In this document: positions 1 to 11,996 of the stretch, in pieces | Layout: each line of letters begins with the position of its first letter | Numbering within the stretch: position 1 is the first letter of the stretch | From: Takakia lepidozioides | Lineage: Eukaryota > Streptophyta > Takakiopsida > Takakiales > Takakiaceae | Length of the DNA: 64,000 nt | Assembly: GCA_030704615.1 (NCBI GenBank) | Contig: CM060732.1 | Coordinates: 33,275,053-33,339,052 of the forward strand | Direction of reading: 5' to 3' | Program-made: the position numbers and the translations under genes | The notes under the pieces: generated by a model | Told to the model about the DNA's origin: nothing | Seen by the model: only the letters and a program-made list of their open reading frames with translations | Databases searched by the model: none

Positions 1-985
1 GCCAGGCGGGGAGGTAAACAGCATTGGGCATCCATGCACTTCGGTGGAAGGTCTCTACACAGCGACTCTGGGTTGGTTTGAGTTCGAGTGTACCACTGGT
101 GCTGATTGGAGTTGCGCTGTTGTTGTCCGGTCGCACATGTGCTGATCATGAGGCTTGACGGAGAGGGAGGACTGGCCGCTCCTCAGGTTGTTTGGAGATA
201 TCAGAACCGAGGTCATGAAGAAGTGGTGTTGGTGCAGGTGATGGCAGTGTTGGGAGATGTGATCCTGACAATTGCTGTGGTGGGGATACTGTGGATGATG
301 GGGCTGGTGTTGGAGCAGCACGGGGCCTTTGCGCAGGTGTGGGGCCCACCCCGGGACGCTGGTCACCGACGCTTCTGCTACGAGGACGTTTGCGGCTGCG
401 TGGACCCATTGCTTGGCAGCTGCCCGATGCCGTGATCGCCATCCAACTCGAAATCTTCACTTTCCGCTCACTGCTCACCCACCTTCGCTACCGCGCTTTC
501 CTCTCTCCCCTCTTCGCCCCTACTTTCTCTGATCACTCACTCTATCTCGCTCACTTGCTCACTCTCTATCTTGCTTGTTTTGGGAGAGACGGAGCAATCA
601 CTGGGATATCGGTACTTGCCAATTTTGTGGGCAATTTGTAGGAAGAAGAGACAGAGTAGGAGCAAGGTTGTTGCCACGATTTCAAGAGAGTGTACAACAC
701 AAGGGGCTTGTGTCCCAATCCCTGCTAGAAGTGATGGGATCTTAGAAGGTAATTCTCATGTAGACGTATGTAGAAGGATGAGACTTATATACTTCCACAA
801 AGATGTAGGGAATATTTGGGAATGCAGTCTCTTCAACAGAACAATGAAAAGAGTCTAAGAAGTATATGTGGGAACAGTTTTTTTTAAAAGATAATATTAT
901 TTAACGAGAAACGGTTTGTCTTCCACTCCTCCATTAATGCATCCTCTCAGACCTTTCAAAAAAAAAAAATGTAAAATAATTAAAA
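1..985. other. No gene recognised
   Basis: No open frame here resembles a known protein. The only compositional feature is a pyrimidine-rich tract at about 440-590 on the plus strand. The right end, about 950-990, is A-rich and adjoins the decayed LINE that follows. Confidence 0.5.
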
Positions 986-1018
986 AAAAATGCATCCTCA
1001 AGCCTTTGTCACCTGTTT

Positions 1019-1760
1019 TCAAGAAAAACAAGTGCGTCTCCTATGTCGAGGCCCAAGTGCAACCTCTAGGGTAGCCTCTGCCGTTGGTTGTAGCCCCTGC
1101 TCATTTTTCAGGGAAGCAATGGTAGTAGCCGCATGGCGTTGCTGGGCTTTAAGAAAGAAATACCGAGACATCTTTTCCTCCTTCAAAGACCAATTGATGT
1201 CGGCCTTCCTTCTCATGTAAATTTCTTCCTTCGCATGAGTGAGTTTAGCTAAATTTCTTTTTGCCAAAATGTAAGAATCCCATGTTTGAGAGTAAGCCCA
1301 GCCCGATTCCATTACCTTCTGGCATTGAGCTAGGCATTTAAGGAGGGCCTTCTCTTTCTTATTTCTGTTCATGCCGAAAGATCTAGAAAGCTCTTGAGCA
1401 ATTTTTCTGACAGCCTCCAGCTTTTAAAGGAAGCGAATCGAGGGAGAGGCGAAGTCCTGACCAGAAGACAGCCAAGCTTTCTTGATGATCTCAAGATACT
1501 CGGGGATAAGGAGAGATCAAAATAGTTGTACCCCCTCTTGAGTCCACGATAGAAGGGTTCCACCAAGCTGCATTGCTAGGCCAAAGGGAACAGCCTAAAG
1601 CCTAGATTTTAGCTGCATCTAGCTTATGCTCCTGCAGGAAGATAATAGCATTAGAGCTCCTAAAGTCCCCGGCCCAATGCTATAACCTTCTCCTCTTAGG
1701 CATAGAGGCATCAGATCCAATGCCTCTTATATTCCATGAGGTAAGCGGGAATTCTTGGAA
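1019..1760 (-). pseudogene. LINE ORF2 endonuclease remnant and linker
   Basis: The N-terminal endonuclease signature SWNIRGIG is read near 1735-1755. It is followed after a stop and frameshift by FLQEHKLD near 1630. Most of the catalytic endonuclease is deleted, because the text jumps to the lysine/glutamate-rich linker at 1019-1566 that normally precedes reverse transcriptase. No intact ORF survives. The order is that of a plant L1-type ORF2. Confidence 0.6.
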
Positions 1761-3140
1761 GCCCATGGCATATCCATGACTTGATGGCTTGGGGAACAAG
1801 AAGAGCAGTAGATGAATAGGTTGGTCGGGCTGGTCATGTAAAGTTGGCAACTCCCTTGTGGCCTCGCGGATCGCATGTGAGTCTGCCCAGAAAAAACGGA
1901 TCCCCCAAAGGCTTGGAGCTGGAGAAGGATAGATCGAAAGTGTTCGGACATCCCCATAGCAGCAGGGCTTAAATCTGAGAAGATTGGCCAACTTGCCATC
2001 ACTGGCGTTCTGCCGTTAATCTGGACAGCCAGGGAATCAACTTAAAAACCGAGCAGCACTTCACCATACTGCCTGAAAACCGACACCGCGGGAGAAACCT
2101 CCGAAAACAAGAGAGAACCGCACCAGAGCACCACCAGTGATCATCAAATACGCACAAATGAGATAGGGAGAGCTGATAAAGGCTCATCGATGGGAGTGCT
2201 TGGAAATCCTTCTCCACAGGTGCCAGAGCGACCTCCCTTGCCTCCAAATCCCTAATGTTGAAAACTGCCAGTCCATCCGATGAGAGGGGATTTTGTAGCT
2301 CCACCTCCAAACCTTTGGTTTTTTCCGATGCCATCAGCAGCTTCCTCCCAGCAGCATACGTTTGAGCCAGCCAAGGCAATTCCACCGCGGAGCCACAATC
2401 AATGGGGAATTCTGAATCAGAAACCCACCTAAACCCCCCCTCGCCTGCATCCTGGTCACACACGTCAGAAAAATGCATGAACGGGAGAACCTGTATGGTA
2501 TAGGGGAAATTAGACAAGTTGTCCTTATCCAGATAGGCCCCGAAGAAGAGGGCGGTGTCAGCAAATAGAGAAAAAGAAGGGAGCTTAGAAAAGAAAAGCT
2601 CAATCACCTTGGACACCACCAGATTGAGCTCGAGAGATGGGGTTAACATTCTTATATCCCTGTCAGAGATCCATGAACTATGGAAGGTGGAGAGGCCGGA
2701 GAGCAGGATTGAGGGACTTCCACCTGGGAACCCAACAATAATAGGCGTGATTCTGATGCTTACCACCAAATAACCATTGGGCGGAATAATATCATTTAAG
2801 GAGACCTCAGAAAGGACAACATCCGAGAAAGAAGCCAAGTGAGACAACAAAAAAGAGGCCAAATTAGGATGCTCCTCACCACCTAGAGAGAACACCGCCG
2901 GGGGGGGGGGGGGAAGGATGGATAGTCGCAGAAACTGGTGACCGAGGAGGCAGCAGAAAAACCTTAGGGCTCACCGAAGGAGAACCAGTGAAAGAGTCCC
3001 GAAACCTCTTTGCCGGGGGATGCTCATGAGGGGAGGTGGAGTCCAACCTTTTTCTCACTAATGGAGAGGGAAGAATGGAGCCCCCTTGCCTAGAAGTCCC
3101 CAGCAAGGGGGAGAGAAGAGAAAGATTCATTTACGTTACC

Positions 3141-4153
3141 ATGCAGGGCAGGGTAGTCCGCCTTAACATGCCCCTCTCGATGACAATGATGGCAAATAAT
3201 GGAAAGAATTTCCTCCTGGGTCACAACCGAGATGAAGGAGCCATCCAAAGATGGTAGCTTAATGGTGCGCGGATCTTTGCCTTTTCTGGCATAATGACTA
3301 CCAACCTGGGAATTCCACTGTCACGATGTTCCTCGAAGTGGCCTCTTTCGATATCATCTCTTTGTTGCTCAGCGAAAAAGTGGTCATTCGGAAGGATGGA
3401 ACGAATAAACGGTCCAAAGTGAGCCCCAATTTCAGGCAAAGAGCGCTAGTAGTTACCTGGAAGGAACGGGAGCGCGATGATGCGAGGCTTACAAGTCACC
3501 CCCCCCCCCTTGTGCCCCCATTCGGGAGACCAAGGGAACAAATTTACTTTGTACCTTGATCTCATGGTGTTGAACTGTAAGGCCTTCTCTGCATGCTCAG
3601 CCGATATGAACATGATTGAGTAGAAACCCTGACCGAGCGGAATGCAGAAGTGGTGCGTGAGACCCCCTGCAGGGCCAAAGTGTTCCTGGGGCCAACGCCT
3701 GGCCCAGTATCTATCTCTTGCACGACCTGGAAAGTGAACCAGGATACCGGTTTCCTTAAGCAATAAGGAGTGCTCTTTCACTATAGCCATGTCCAATTTA
3801 AGAATAGGCTGATTCTCATCAATCACCCCTGCGTTCTCGCTCCACAGCTGAAAAAAGTCCGCCAAGGGATCGAAGGAGGAAGTCGGACCAACCCCCAGAA
3901 CCCCTAGCCCTTGATGCGAATTGCGAGGGAAATTGTTGTATCTCCTGGGAGGCACAACCTGACTGGGCGTGGCATCTCTGCGGTTATCTCTTCTGTGCTG
4001 GGGCACAGCTGATATGAAGGAAGCCATAGCAACTAGAGGCGGCTGCAGAAATGAGAATTCTGACAAGTCGAAAACACACGAGGAAGGCTGAGAAATTTGC
4101 GAAGCAAAGGGGTGGGGGAAAGAGGATGAGAAACTAGAGCTGCTCGGACACAT
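3141..4153 (-). pseudogene. LINE ORF1 remnant (DUF4283-like, zinc knuckle)
   Basis: The frame at 3446-4153 encodes a region like the gag-like nucleic-acid-binding ORF1 of plant L1 elements, with the segment GQGFYSIMFISAEHAEKAL typical of DUF4283. A stop follows PFLPGNY, but the same frame goes on into 3221-3439, which keeps the family's pattern. Near 3150-3200 a CX2CX4HX4C zinc knuckle can be read as CHHCHREGHVKADY, with the last cysteine changed to tyrosine. A run of 11 C at 3499-3509 lies inside the frame. The annotated left edge is the knuckle; an unrecognised frame (1999-2895), separated from it by a run of 14 G at 2900-2913, continues the element. Confidence 0.65.
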
Positions 4154-4960
4154 CTCGGGAGCAAGGAACCGCCCAAGGGGGACAGGGCCAGACCAGTCAG
4201 AGTATTAAAAAGACTAAATCAAGCTGCTCTTGAAAGGCAGGAGAGGCGGGAAGAAGAGGGTGTAAAGAAGAGCGCCGACAGTTTGTTTGGCAGTCATGAA
4301 GATGGCACCGACCTCATGATGTGCGAAAGTCGTCACCAAGAAGCCCTAGCTGGATCATCGAGACCGTCTTGAACGAACGAAGAAGTTGATCAAGAGGAAG
4401 CTGTTCATCAGCATTGCCAAGACAAAGGGGAAGAAAATGAATGAAAGTGATCAGAAATCACTAGATTTGAGAATGAGACGAAAAAAAGCTCAAAAAAGGA
4501 GGAGGAAAGAATCATCAAAGGAGGGAGGAACAGGGAAGAAGAAGAGCCGAGGCATCCGAGGTCACCACAGCCCAGAACTAAGCTGCTTCACATGCCCCTC
4601 GGAGCTCTCCGCCATCGCCACCAACGGTCCCTTGTATAGTAATTATATAGGTAGTAAAAATATGGAAGATCACATAATTAGTCTACTAATAAATATTAAG
4701 GTAAGAGGATTTGAGCCCTGAATCACCCAGGTGGCACGCACAGTAATATCCTATGGACTTTCATTTATGGCACGCACAAGGAGTTGAACGGATGTCATTC
4801 ATTAAAAGACAGAATATTCTCTTGACAACTGTCTGGATCGAATTGGAAATCTAATCGAAAGTATGGGTGCTATAGTAGCTGAAACCCTTTGCGTAGTCCT
4901 GCCTTAGGAAGGCAGGGCCAACAAACTTGTTTCTTAAAGACCCACTCCAAAAGAAGTACA
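4154..4960. other. Intergenic, no gene recognised
   Basis: This stretch lies upstream of the LINE ORF1 and may include its 5' UTR. A lysine/arginine-rich open frame on the plus strand (4386-4721) is low-complexity and has no recognisable domain, so I do not call it a gene. Apart from the small repeat at 4693-4770 I see nothing else. Confidence 0.4.
4693..4770 (-). repeat. Dispersed repeat, copy 1 (tRNA-like)
   Basis: Read on the minus strand this segment shares a core with 11285-11355: a TGCCACC motif, then TGATTC, then a GGG-CA-ATCCT stretch like a weak pol III B box, then an A/T-rich tail. Two similar copies suggest an old SINE family, but no clear A box is visible. Confidence 0.35.
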
Positions 4961-4961
4961 T

Positions 4962-5148
4962 TGGCTGGTAGCTTAGCTGGTAAGTGCACAGCATGTCGCC
5001 CTGGTGGTTCGGGGTTCAAACCCGCTGCCCTGCCCCGTGTGTGGGATCGTCTTGTAGGTCTCATGGCCCACAAATGGAAGGGGGTTAATTAATTGGGAGC
5101 GATTTCCTTTTCAAAAAAAAAGAAAGAATAAAAAGAAAAAGGAAAAAG
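4962..5148 (+). mobile_element. tRNA-derived SINE
   Basis: It has a pol III A box TAGCTTAGCTGG at 4969-4980 and a B box GGGTTCAAACC at 5012-5022. Their starts are 43 bp apart, as in a tRNA gene. The tRNA-like head is followed by an unrelated body and an A-rich tail from 5113. A functional tRNA is unlikely because the 3' acceptor arm does not pair and the unit ends in poly-A. Its tail resembles the one at 36.8 kb. Confidence 0.7.
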
Positions 5149-5241
5149 ATACATAAAAATTGAAGCCGCTTGGCCTTCCAGTGAGTCATGTCTCGCAGAA
5201 CATGAATCATGTGGTTCGGTAAAGGTCCACTGACAGTCTGC

Positions 5242-5299
5242 CACGTGCTAGAATTCCTCGACACCAAGTGTTGCCTCAGACAGTGAGCCGGCACACGTG
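5242..5299. promoter_or_regulatory. Two G-boxes upstream of the 5.7-kb gene
   Basis: Two CACGTG hexamers lie at 5242-5247 and 5294-5299, about 390-440 bp upstream of the start codon at 5682. G-boxes bind bZIP and bHLH factors in plants. The pair is seen directly; a regulatory role is inference. Confidence 0.35.
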
Positions 5300-5681
5300 G
5301 GAGTGTGGGAGCAGTGGAGGAGTTCATCTCTCGAGCACTTGCGTTGAGCTGTCCGATTGTCTTAGAGGCAGACCTCACCTGCAAACTTCAATTCCTGTTT
5401 GGAGTGAAATCTGTGGCTCTGTCCTCACTCTCTGCTCCTCCTCATACTCTATTTTTTGAGAACTTTCCCAAGATTTTCCTACGCATCTGGTGACTCCGAT
5501 ACTACAGCAGTCCGGTCTTAAAACAGTTAGCTTTGGATTGATTTGTTTGTTGCAGGATCTCTCTCTGTCGATCTGCATCTTTATCTCCAATCTCTTTTGG
5601 GTTAGCAGTCGAGATTTGTGCTTCTCTTTGAGTGGACCTACTCGCGGTGCCATACGAATTAGAGCTCAGAGCGGCTGTATA

Positions 5682-5912
5682 ATGGCTTGTCTGCCAATTC
5701 CCTTGTGCATAGAGTGCGGGAACACAGACAACCCATGTCGATGCAAGATCGTGGGTCCAACACTGGGCTTCCTCGCTTTCTGTGTGGCAGCGATTGTAGA
5801 GTGGCCAGTGGGCGCCGTTGTGTGGTGTTGTGACCACAAGGCCGGGCGTCGCATGATGGAGCAGCCAGCCATGGTGGTTCGACCAAGCATCTCTAAGTCG
5901 ATACCGTTCTAA
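5682..5912 (+). CDS. Small conserved plant membrane protein (76 aa)
   Basis: The frame encodes 76 residues. Residues 9-21 hold a cysteine cluster (CIECG then PCRC), residues 24-50 form one hydrophobic segment (GPTLGFLAFCVAAIVEWPVG), and the tail is basic (HKAGRR) and ends SIPF. From memory this pattern, including VGPTLGF, EWP.GA, KGRR and an SxxIP ending, matches a family of short uncharacterised plant proteins. No enzymatic motif is visible. The two CxxC pairs (C9/C12 and C19/C21 region) could bind metal near a membrane. The frame is open upstream, but the first methionine that fits the family is at 5682. A pyrimidine tract and TTGCAG near 5555 could be a 5'-UTR intron acceptor. The function is unknown. 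Confidence 0.7.
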   Translation: MACLPIPLCIECGNTDNPCRCKIVGPTLGFLAFCVAAIVEWPVGAVVWCCDHKAGRRMMEQPAMVVRPSISKSIPF

Positions 5913-8410
5913 TATGAGAGGAAAAGCCGTAACAGGCATGGATACCATGTTTTTATTTTTGAGGTGAGGGAAGTGGGGACGTTGTCGTCAAAGAGTCGTG
6001 TGGCTGTCGGGGAGTTCCGTGTGGCTTGAAGGCTCAAGCTTGACTTCGGGGCTTTGGCACTGTTTCGACATACAATATTTGTGAAGTCGCATAGATCTGC
6101 ATTCTTCCGCTCTGCTGATTGGCCATATTGGGCCTCCGCTTTTTGTAACATTCATGGACTGTAAGAGTTTTATCTAGAGTAAAGATTCAGATCTTGCATG
6201 ATTCCATTGCCTGTGATGACTCTATCATCACCAGTTGATAAGACTTAACTAAATCAGGAGTCGTCAACATATTTTGTGGTAACTGTACTGCATGCTGCAA
6301 GGCCTTCAACATGGGCAGGGAAGAATCTACAGGAATTTTGCACAATTTAAGGGTCTGATTTTCACACCTGGTCTCACATGTGCACGCCAGTTCCATTTGT
6401 GAGGCCCGCTGCAAGATGTACTAATATATTTAACTTCTGCACTTTGTATGATCTGAGAGGCCAAGTACGGTCACTTTTCAACTCTGGGCACCTCGAGGAG
6501 ACCCTCGTAAGTACTTGAATCAAGGAAGTTAAATTATATACTACGCGGGCGTGAATTGAAGTTAAAAGCATCAACAAACTTGCACATGATTCAAGAACGT
6601 CTACAGGTATCTCAATCCAAACAGTCGGCGGAAATGCTCACAACAGCTGGTGTCCAGATGAAGATTTGTGGCTACATTGATGAAATGGTCGATACTTTGT
6701 ACATGTACACAAGTAGCAGCTCGACCTCTTCAAGTTTCAATTGAGAGTCTAATGGAACTGAAATGTACATGTATATCGAATGTCTAGCTAGAACTCGTGC
6801 GGTCCACACTCACGGACCAAGAACAGAACGTAAGAAACGGCATTACTGTCAAACTCTCAGTGATTCAACAATTTGTCCGAGCTCAATGTAAGAGCTAGAG
6901 AAGAGAGAGATTTTGGACCTTGTACTTAAGATTTGAAATGTATGTCATGGCCCGAACACATACAGTTCGTTTTGTTCCATCCCGCCAAGAAAATTTACAG
7001 AGCCAACTGCTCTATATGCAGTTCGGGCTGCCAAATGGACTGAACAATATTGACCGGGACAGAGCCCAAGAGTACCTTGGCTCTGCACAGTAAGGCATAA
7101 ACACCCTGGAACTACCAGGCCGCCTTCTCAAGGAAGGGATATAGACAGTTTCGTTTGTGAGGTGAACCTTCAGCTTGTCATGCTGGGCCCGGCCCCTTCC
7201 CTCTCAGAACTCCTTCTTTTCGTCAGGTGCCTGAAGCAAGAAGTTTAAGCCCTCCTTGTTTGGTCGTCTGTTAGTTGGCCCATGTCTCCTTTATCGACGA
7301 TCGTGCAGGCTGGAGGAAGTGGCAAGATCTCCTTCATCTAGTTGTGTGCACAACTTGATATTTCATAAGCTCTTCGAGTAGGGGAGGGTCGTCCATCCAT
7401 CGATCAAATTGTGCGATCTCTTGAACAAGGGTGATAATTGACGCTCGACTACAGACTTAAACGATGTATTCTCCAAGGGTGAATGCTGCAGGCCTATGGA
7501 AATCTGAATTGCGGTGTTAATGCCACCAGAGATCCAGTGCACAACAAGTACTAAATGCATGATTCAATTTCCCCATTGCCGATTTAGCTACACTAGTTAC
7601 TGGCATAGAATGATCATCAGATCCCTGAAACCCCAGAAGTCAGGGCGATACATTCTCAGCTCATCAAGCAAGGTTTTCCTAATCCGCACCCAAGTTCCGT
7701 GAGCGGAATCTTATGGATACTTACTGCGCTATGTTGGCCAGCTGTAGCTTCACTGTTCGCCACCTCGCTTCCAACCACCCCGCACACCATGTACTTACCA
7801 AACCCAACTGCGACCTTTACAGCCATGGTGGGGCCGCCATGTCGTTCTCAGTGCCTCATCTCTGGAGGAGATACCCTGTGTGGGTCTTGTGTGCAGGAGC
7901 GTACAGTGCATTATTGCGTGAAAAGCACAAGTTGTTATTCACACATCTACTACGGCCCTCTCTCCACGATAGTCATGAGCGCTAGAGTGTGTGATACCCA
8001 AGCTGCAGACTCGAAAATCATATGAGCGTCTGTCTGTAGGCACGTACGTAGGGTGTGAGAAACAAACTGCATTCAAAGCTCATGTATCATCATCTCTCCA
8101 CCAGTTCGATCATTACTCTCACTCCCCACAGTGGTGTTTTGTTGACAGGTTGGCCAGCGGTCTTTTTTTGGAAATTTGGAAAATAGCATGAGTGGCTACT
8201 GAGTTTTGTAGCAAATAGTCGTATATTCTGTTCATCCATTGAAATTTGGATAGAATCATCCCTTCAATGTAGTTTCATCCACTGATATCATCCATGGTTG
8301 GAAAATTCATCCATAATTTGATTTTTATTTGGATATGTTTGGAAATTTCATCAATGAGAAAACAGGGAATTTGTGACAGAATATTCTATTCTATCTTTTG
8401 AGGTCAAAAT
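5913..8410. other. Intergenic, no gene recognised
   Basis: Six-frame reading gives only short unrelated frames with no domain. The 8220-8370 part is A/T-rich with repeated CATCCA-like words. I see no RNA gene or element here. Confidence 0.45.
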
Positions 8411-8430
8411 TTGGTGTTTTGTTTTGTTTT

Positions 8431-11045
8431 GTTTTTTTTTTTTTTTTTCCCTCATAAATAGGGGGATTTGTATCCCTGGAGAACTTTATTATCGTAAGGA
8501 AAAAATAACCTTACATAGAGCCATAAGATGGAGTAAAGAGGTTCCACTCTCTGACCATTCAACAGGGAAGAGAGGTAGAGACCAGGCAAGGATTGGCAAG
8601 GATTGGCAAATACGACTAAGTAGAGGAAGAAAGAACCAACTACCAACTGCACTACATGCTGCAATAGAGGCAGTAAGAGGGGAAGCTACAGAATACATAA
8701 CAAGCTAAGATAAGGAGGTCACTGCAAGGAGGCAGATCATGCTGAAGAAGGATGAAGCTAAAAGGGAAGATCCACTAAAGAAGCTTTAAACCGTTCACAA
8801 AAACCAGCTTAAATCAATTACATGCTACCCCATTTCCGCTTCGGTGCATGAAGGATAACTGTGTTTTTGATTTGCCTTTCCGCGAGCTACGTTTGTGTCT
8901 CCAGTTGACCTCCGAGTCATCTGCATCCAAGGGAGACTTCTTTGCACTAAGATTGCTACCAGCAGGAAGGGAAGTTGTCTGTCCAAACCATCTTAGAGTC
9001 TGAAAGTCTTCTGCCGAAGATGCCATATTTCCGTTGTCGAATGAGGCAAGCAGCTAGTTCCTCTTTGATTCACAACACCTGGGAAGAGTTGTGACAATGA
9101 CAAGCCACGCCTTGCGGGCCTCAGACACCAAGTCTGAATGAGCCCAATACAATATACTCTCTGCAAACACGGATTCTCATTTTGGAAGACAACTCTACAT
9201 CTCATCTTCCAAATATTCCACAAAATAATCCCTCTTAATGACTCCCACACAGGACATGAGCAGAAGTTCCTACCCTCCTTAACATTCAACAAAAGAGCAG
9301 TAGGAGAGTATGTTAGGTTGGGGTTCCAAATGGAATTGAAGGTGAAAGCTTTCCTCCAAACAAACTGAACAAAGGGGCAATCCATCAGACAATGCTCCAC
9401 ACTTTTGGGTGCTTGCAGATTGCAGGAGGCACATGAATCAGGGGAGTCAGAGAAGACCGTGGCCACTGGCAGAATTCGATTAGCGATTTTCCATAAAAAT
9501 GCAGCCACTTTGGAAGCCATGTGCTTCTTCCAAATATCTTTCTAGACCACTTTCCATGGAATCGGGGGGCCTGGTAGATGAGCCCATTTGCTGCTCCATT
9601 TACGTTCAAAGCGTCTCCTAGGCAACAACAGGGAATAGCCCAATTTCACCGAGTAGTTCAGGAAGGGTTCATGAGTTTTGTTCCTCCACATCCACTCCCC
9701 TGGATCAAATTGAAGAAGCTTCAATGGTGCAAATAGGAACCAACAGAACGAACCACTATAATGGAATAGGTTGGGTGGTGGGGGAGGGCTGGGTTTTCCC
9801 GTGAGAAGGCAGCAAACCCTTATCTCATAACAGATCTGAGCATCCTAGATAGTATTAATCTTAGGATCGAATAGAAACCCATCCTTCCCAACCTTGAAGC
9901 AAGTACTAGACAGAAAATTGTTGTCCAAGGATTCAGACTGACCTACTGTCACAACCTCACCTGAAAAAGCTGCCTGGCTATTTTTGGTTTTTCTAATGGA
10001 TCGGAGGAAGATTGCCCATGATAGCCTCCCATCCCAAGGAAACCCGGCTGGTGCGGGGTATGGCCGTAGTGACATGGTGCCTAGCAATATGACTCCAAGG
10101 GCTAGATAACTGCTTCAGCATTCTGGGCACCCACTTCGCAAGGAGGGCAGTGATTTGGAGCTGAGGGTCCAACACACCGAGACCACCATGTTTTTTGCTT
10201 TGACAGAGTTGGTCCCTGCAGCTAACAAGAGCTCTCTTGTTTGGTGATGTCGGTGTAGCTCCCCAGATAAAATTTCTCATTAGCAATTTTATTTGCTTGG
10301 TAATTGGAGCACCAGGGTCCCAAACTGCAGCCGGAAACTAGATTGAAGCTTCAAGAACTTGGTTCACTATTAAGGCCTTGCCAATGATGGACAATGAAAC
10401 CGAACACCAAAAGGAAAGCCTCCTCTTGAGCTTCACAAGAACAGCTGCAAACCTGTCCTCATTTTTTAAGTTGGTGCCAATCAAGTGACCAAGAAGCTCA
10501 TGGGCTTGGCCATCTTGCAGCCAAGTCGGGCCCAAGTCCATTCCCAAGGATCGCAGTGTTGCGTCGGGGAGGAATCCAAGATGAGGCTCCGCAGACCAAC
10601 CGACTTAACTCCAATTGATTTTGAGCCCAGAGGCTCCACAAAAGGTGGACAACGAGCTAAGGGTGGATTCCCACATTAAACCTTTGGTTGTTGTCAATAA
10701 TCAACGTTGTGTCATCTGCATACAAGGAAGATTTGATGGAGGATGCAAGGCTGTCATGGCCAGAGGTGGGTATAACCAGGCCCAACGAATTATTTTATCA
10801 ATTAGGTGACTCAACCCATCAGCAGCTATCAAGAACAAGAAGGATGCAAGGGGGCAGCCTTGTCTCACCGACTTGAAAAGCGGAAAGGCTTTAGAGATAA
10901 GCCCATTGATCATGACCCTGCTGGAAGCAGAAGATAGGAGAATATTAATCCACTTTAGAAAGTTCCTTGAGATACAAACAGCCTGGAGAGCACCCAAAAG
11001 GTAGGTCCAATTTATATTATCAAAGGCTTTCTCAAAGTCTGATGT
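8431..11045 (-). mobile_element. 5'-truncated LINE with A-tail
   Basis: On the minus strand from 11045 downwards one reads a reverse-transcriptase palm (KAFDNINW, then RQGCPLAS, then YADDTT at about 10700-10720), the thumb and connection region at 9993-10547, and the zinc-binding domain at 8993-9520 (CASC ... EHCLMDCPF). An A-tail appears as plus-strand T-runs at 8415-8450. The 5' break is near 11045, so ORF1, the endonuclease and the start of reverse transcriptase are missing. The frame shifts between the palm and YADDTT, and stops occur, so it is inactive. It is the same general LINE type as the element at 1-4 kb, but covers the complementary part. Confidence 0.8.
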
Positions 11046-11284
11046 TGGATTTTTTTTTGTTTTTTTAAGAAAAGGGGAAGGGAGGCTATGTTAATTTGGT
11101 GATTATTCGCCAAAAAAATGGCTGAGGTCGGTGTATCTTTTTTCTGACAAGTTTTGTTTCTTTTGACTTTCACTATGACAGACAACTTTGAGAAAATGCA
11201 TTTCTCCCCTTTCAATTTAAAAAACACAAAATGCCTTTCATATGACAGATTGACAATTTTTGACCTTTCACACAACCATATCAT

Positions 11285-11355
11285 ATTAAATTATAGATTA
11301 ATATCAGGATGTGACCCAGAATCATTTGGGTGGCACCGAGTGCTCAGTGAACTGT
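11285..11355 (-). repeat. Dispersed repeat, copy 2 (tRNA-like)
   Basis: This is the partner of the segment at 4693-4770 and shares the minus-strand core of TGCCACC, TGATTC and GGG-CA-ATCCT plus the A/T-rich tail. Confidence 0.35.
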
Positions 11356-11996
11356 CCTGTACCGGCCCGAGTATTGAGTTCGTGGGGTCTACCGGGAAAG
11401 AGATTGATCCGAAAGCAACAACGATTGCTAAAGTAAAGTGCGTGTGTGTGTGGAGAAAGCTCCCAGTGACGTGGTCACCGACTCGCACATGAATTTATGA
11501 ATCCTCGTGGTCACATCAGATTCCAGTCGATTCCAGTCGATTCCAGCCATTACTGGCATTATTCTGGATCTCACCTTGTATATGCTCTTCACTCGCTGGC
11601 CAGTACAGAGCAAGAGTGCGACGGGTTGAGTATTGGTGGGCCTTGAGTGTAGGTTACTGAAGATCAGTTTTTTCGTGTTGGAAGCAATGTTGGAAAATTA
11701 GCACTTGTTGTCCAGCGGGCTCCTCTTCTTCTACTGATCAGTAAGCCTGGTCGATCTGGTGCCCACTCTTCTCTCCTGGCCGGAGAAAATTTCAATGATC
11801 AATATATGTTTGGAAGGAGTGTCTCTCCTTAATCAATAGTTTCGTGTAGCATTGTGAAGCACAATCAGTACTGCGGATCCACCACCTTAAGGTCCAGGCA
11901 GCTGCACGGGAACTGGTTTCTTTTATTCAACACCTTGCTCGAGCTCACGTTGTAGAGTCTGCAGAGTTAGTATTGGTCAATTCTTCGTTGGGAAAC
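11356..11996. other. Region upstream of phospholipase C
   Basis: It contains a short tandem repeat of the 10-mer TTCCAGTCGA at 11521-11540 and probably the promoter and 5' UTR of the next gene. An AATATATG at about 11799 is a weak TATA candidate. Confidence 0.35.

Larger units (their letters stand above)
985..4153 (-). mobile_element. Decayed LINE (ORF1 and 5' part of ORF2), 3'-truncated
   Basis: Reading the minus strand from 4153 downwards gives, in order, a DUF4283-like ORF1 domain, a degenerate zinc knuckle, a long inter-domain region, the start of the apurinic-type endonuclease (SWNIRGIG near 1750), a second endonuclease motif (IIFLQEHKLD near 1640) and the charged linker that precedes reverse transcriptase. 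The reverse transcriptase itself is missing: similarity stops near 1000 beside an A/T-rich patch. Several stops and frame changes show that it is dead. The order and motifs are those of plant L1-type LINEs; the element limits are estimates. Confidence 0.75.

Noticed and set aside
4386-4721. Lysine/arginine-rich plus-strand ORF
   Set aside because: Low-complexity composition, no domain, and located in the probable 5' UTR of a LINE on the other strand.
4969-5022. Functional tRNA gene
   Set aside because: A and B boxes are present, but the acceptor stem does not pair and the unit ends in an A-rich tail, so it is a SINE head.
7699-8025. Overlapping plus-strand ORFs of about 90-110 codons
   Set aside because: No recognisable motif, no splice context, and two overlapping frames are open, as expected by chance.
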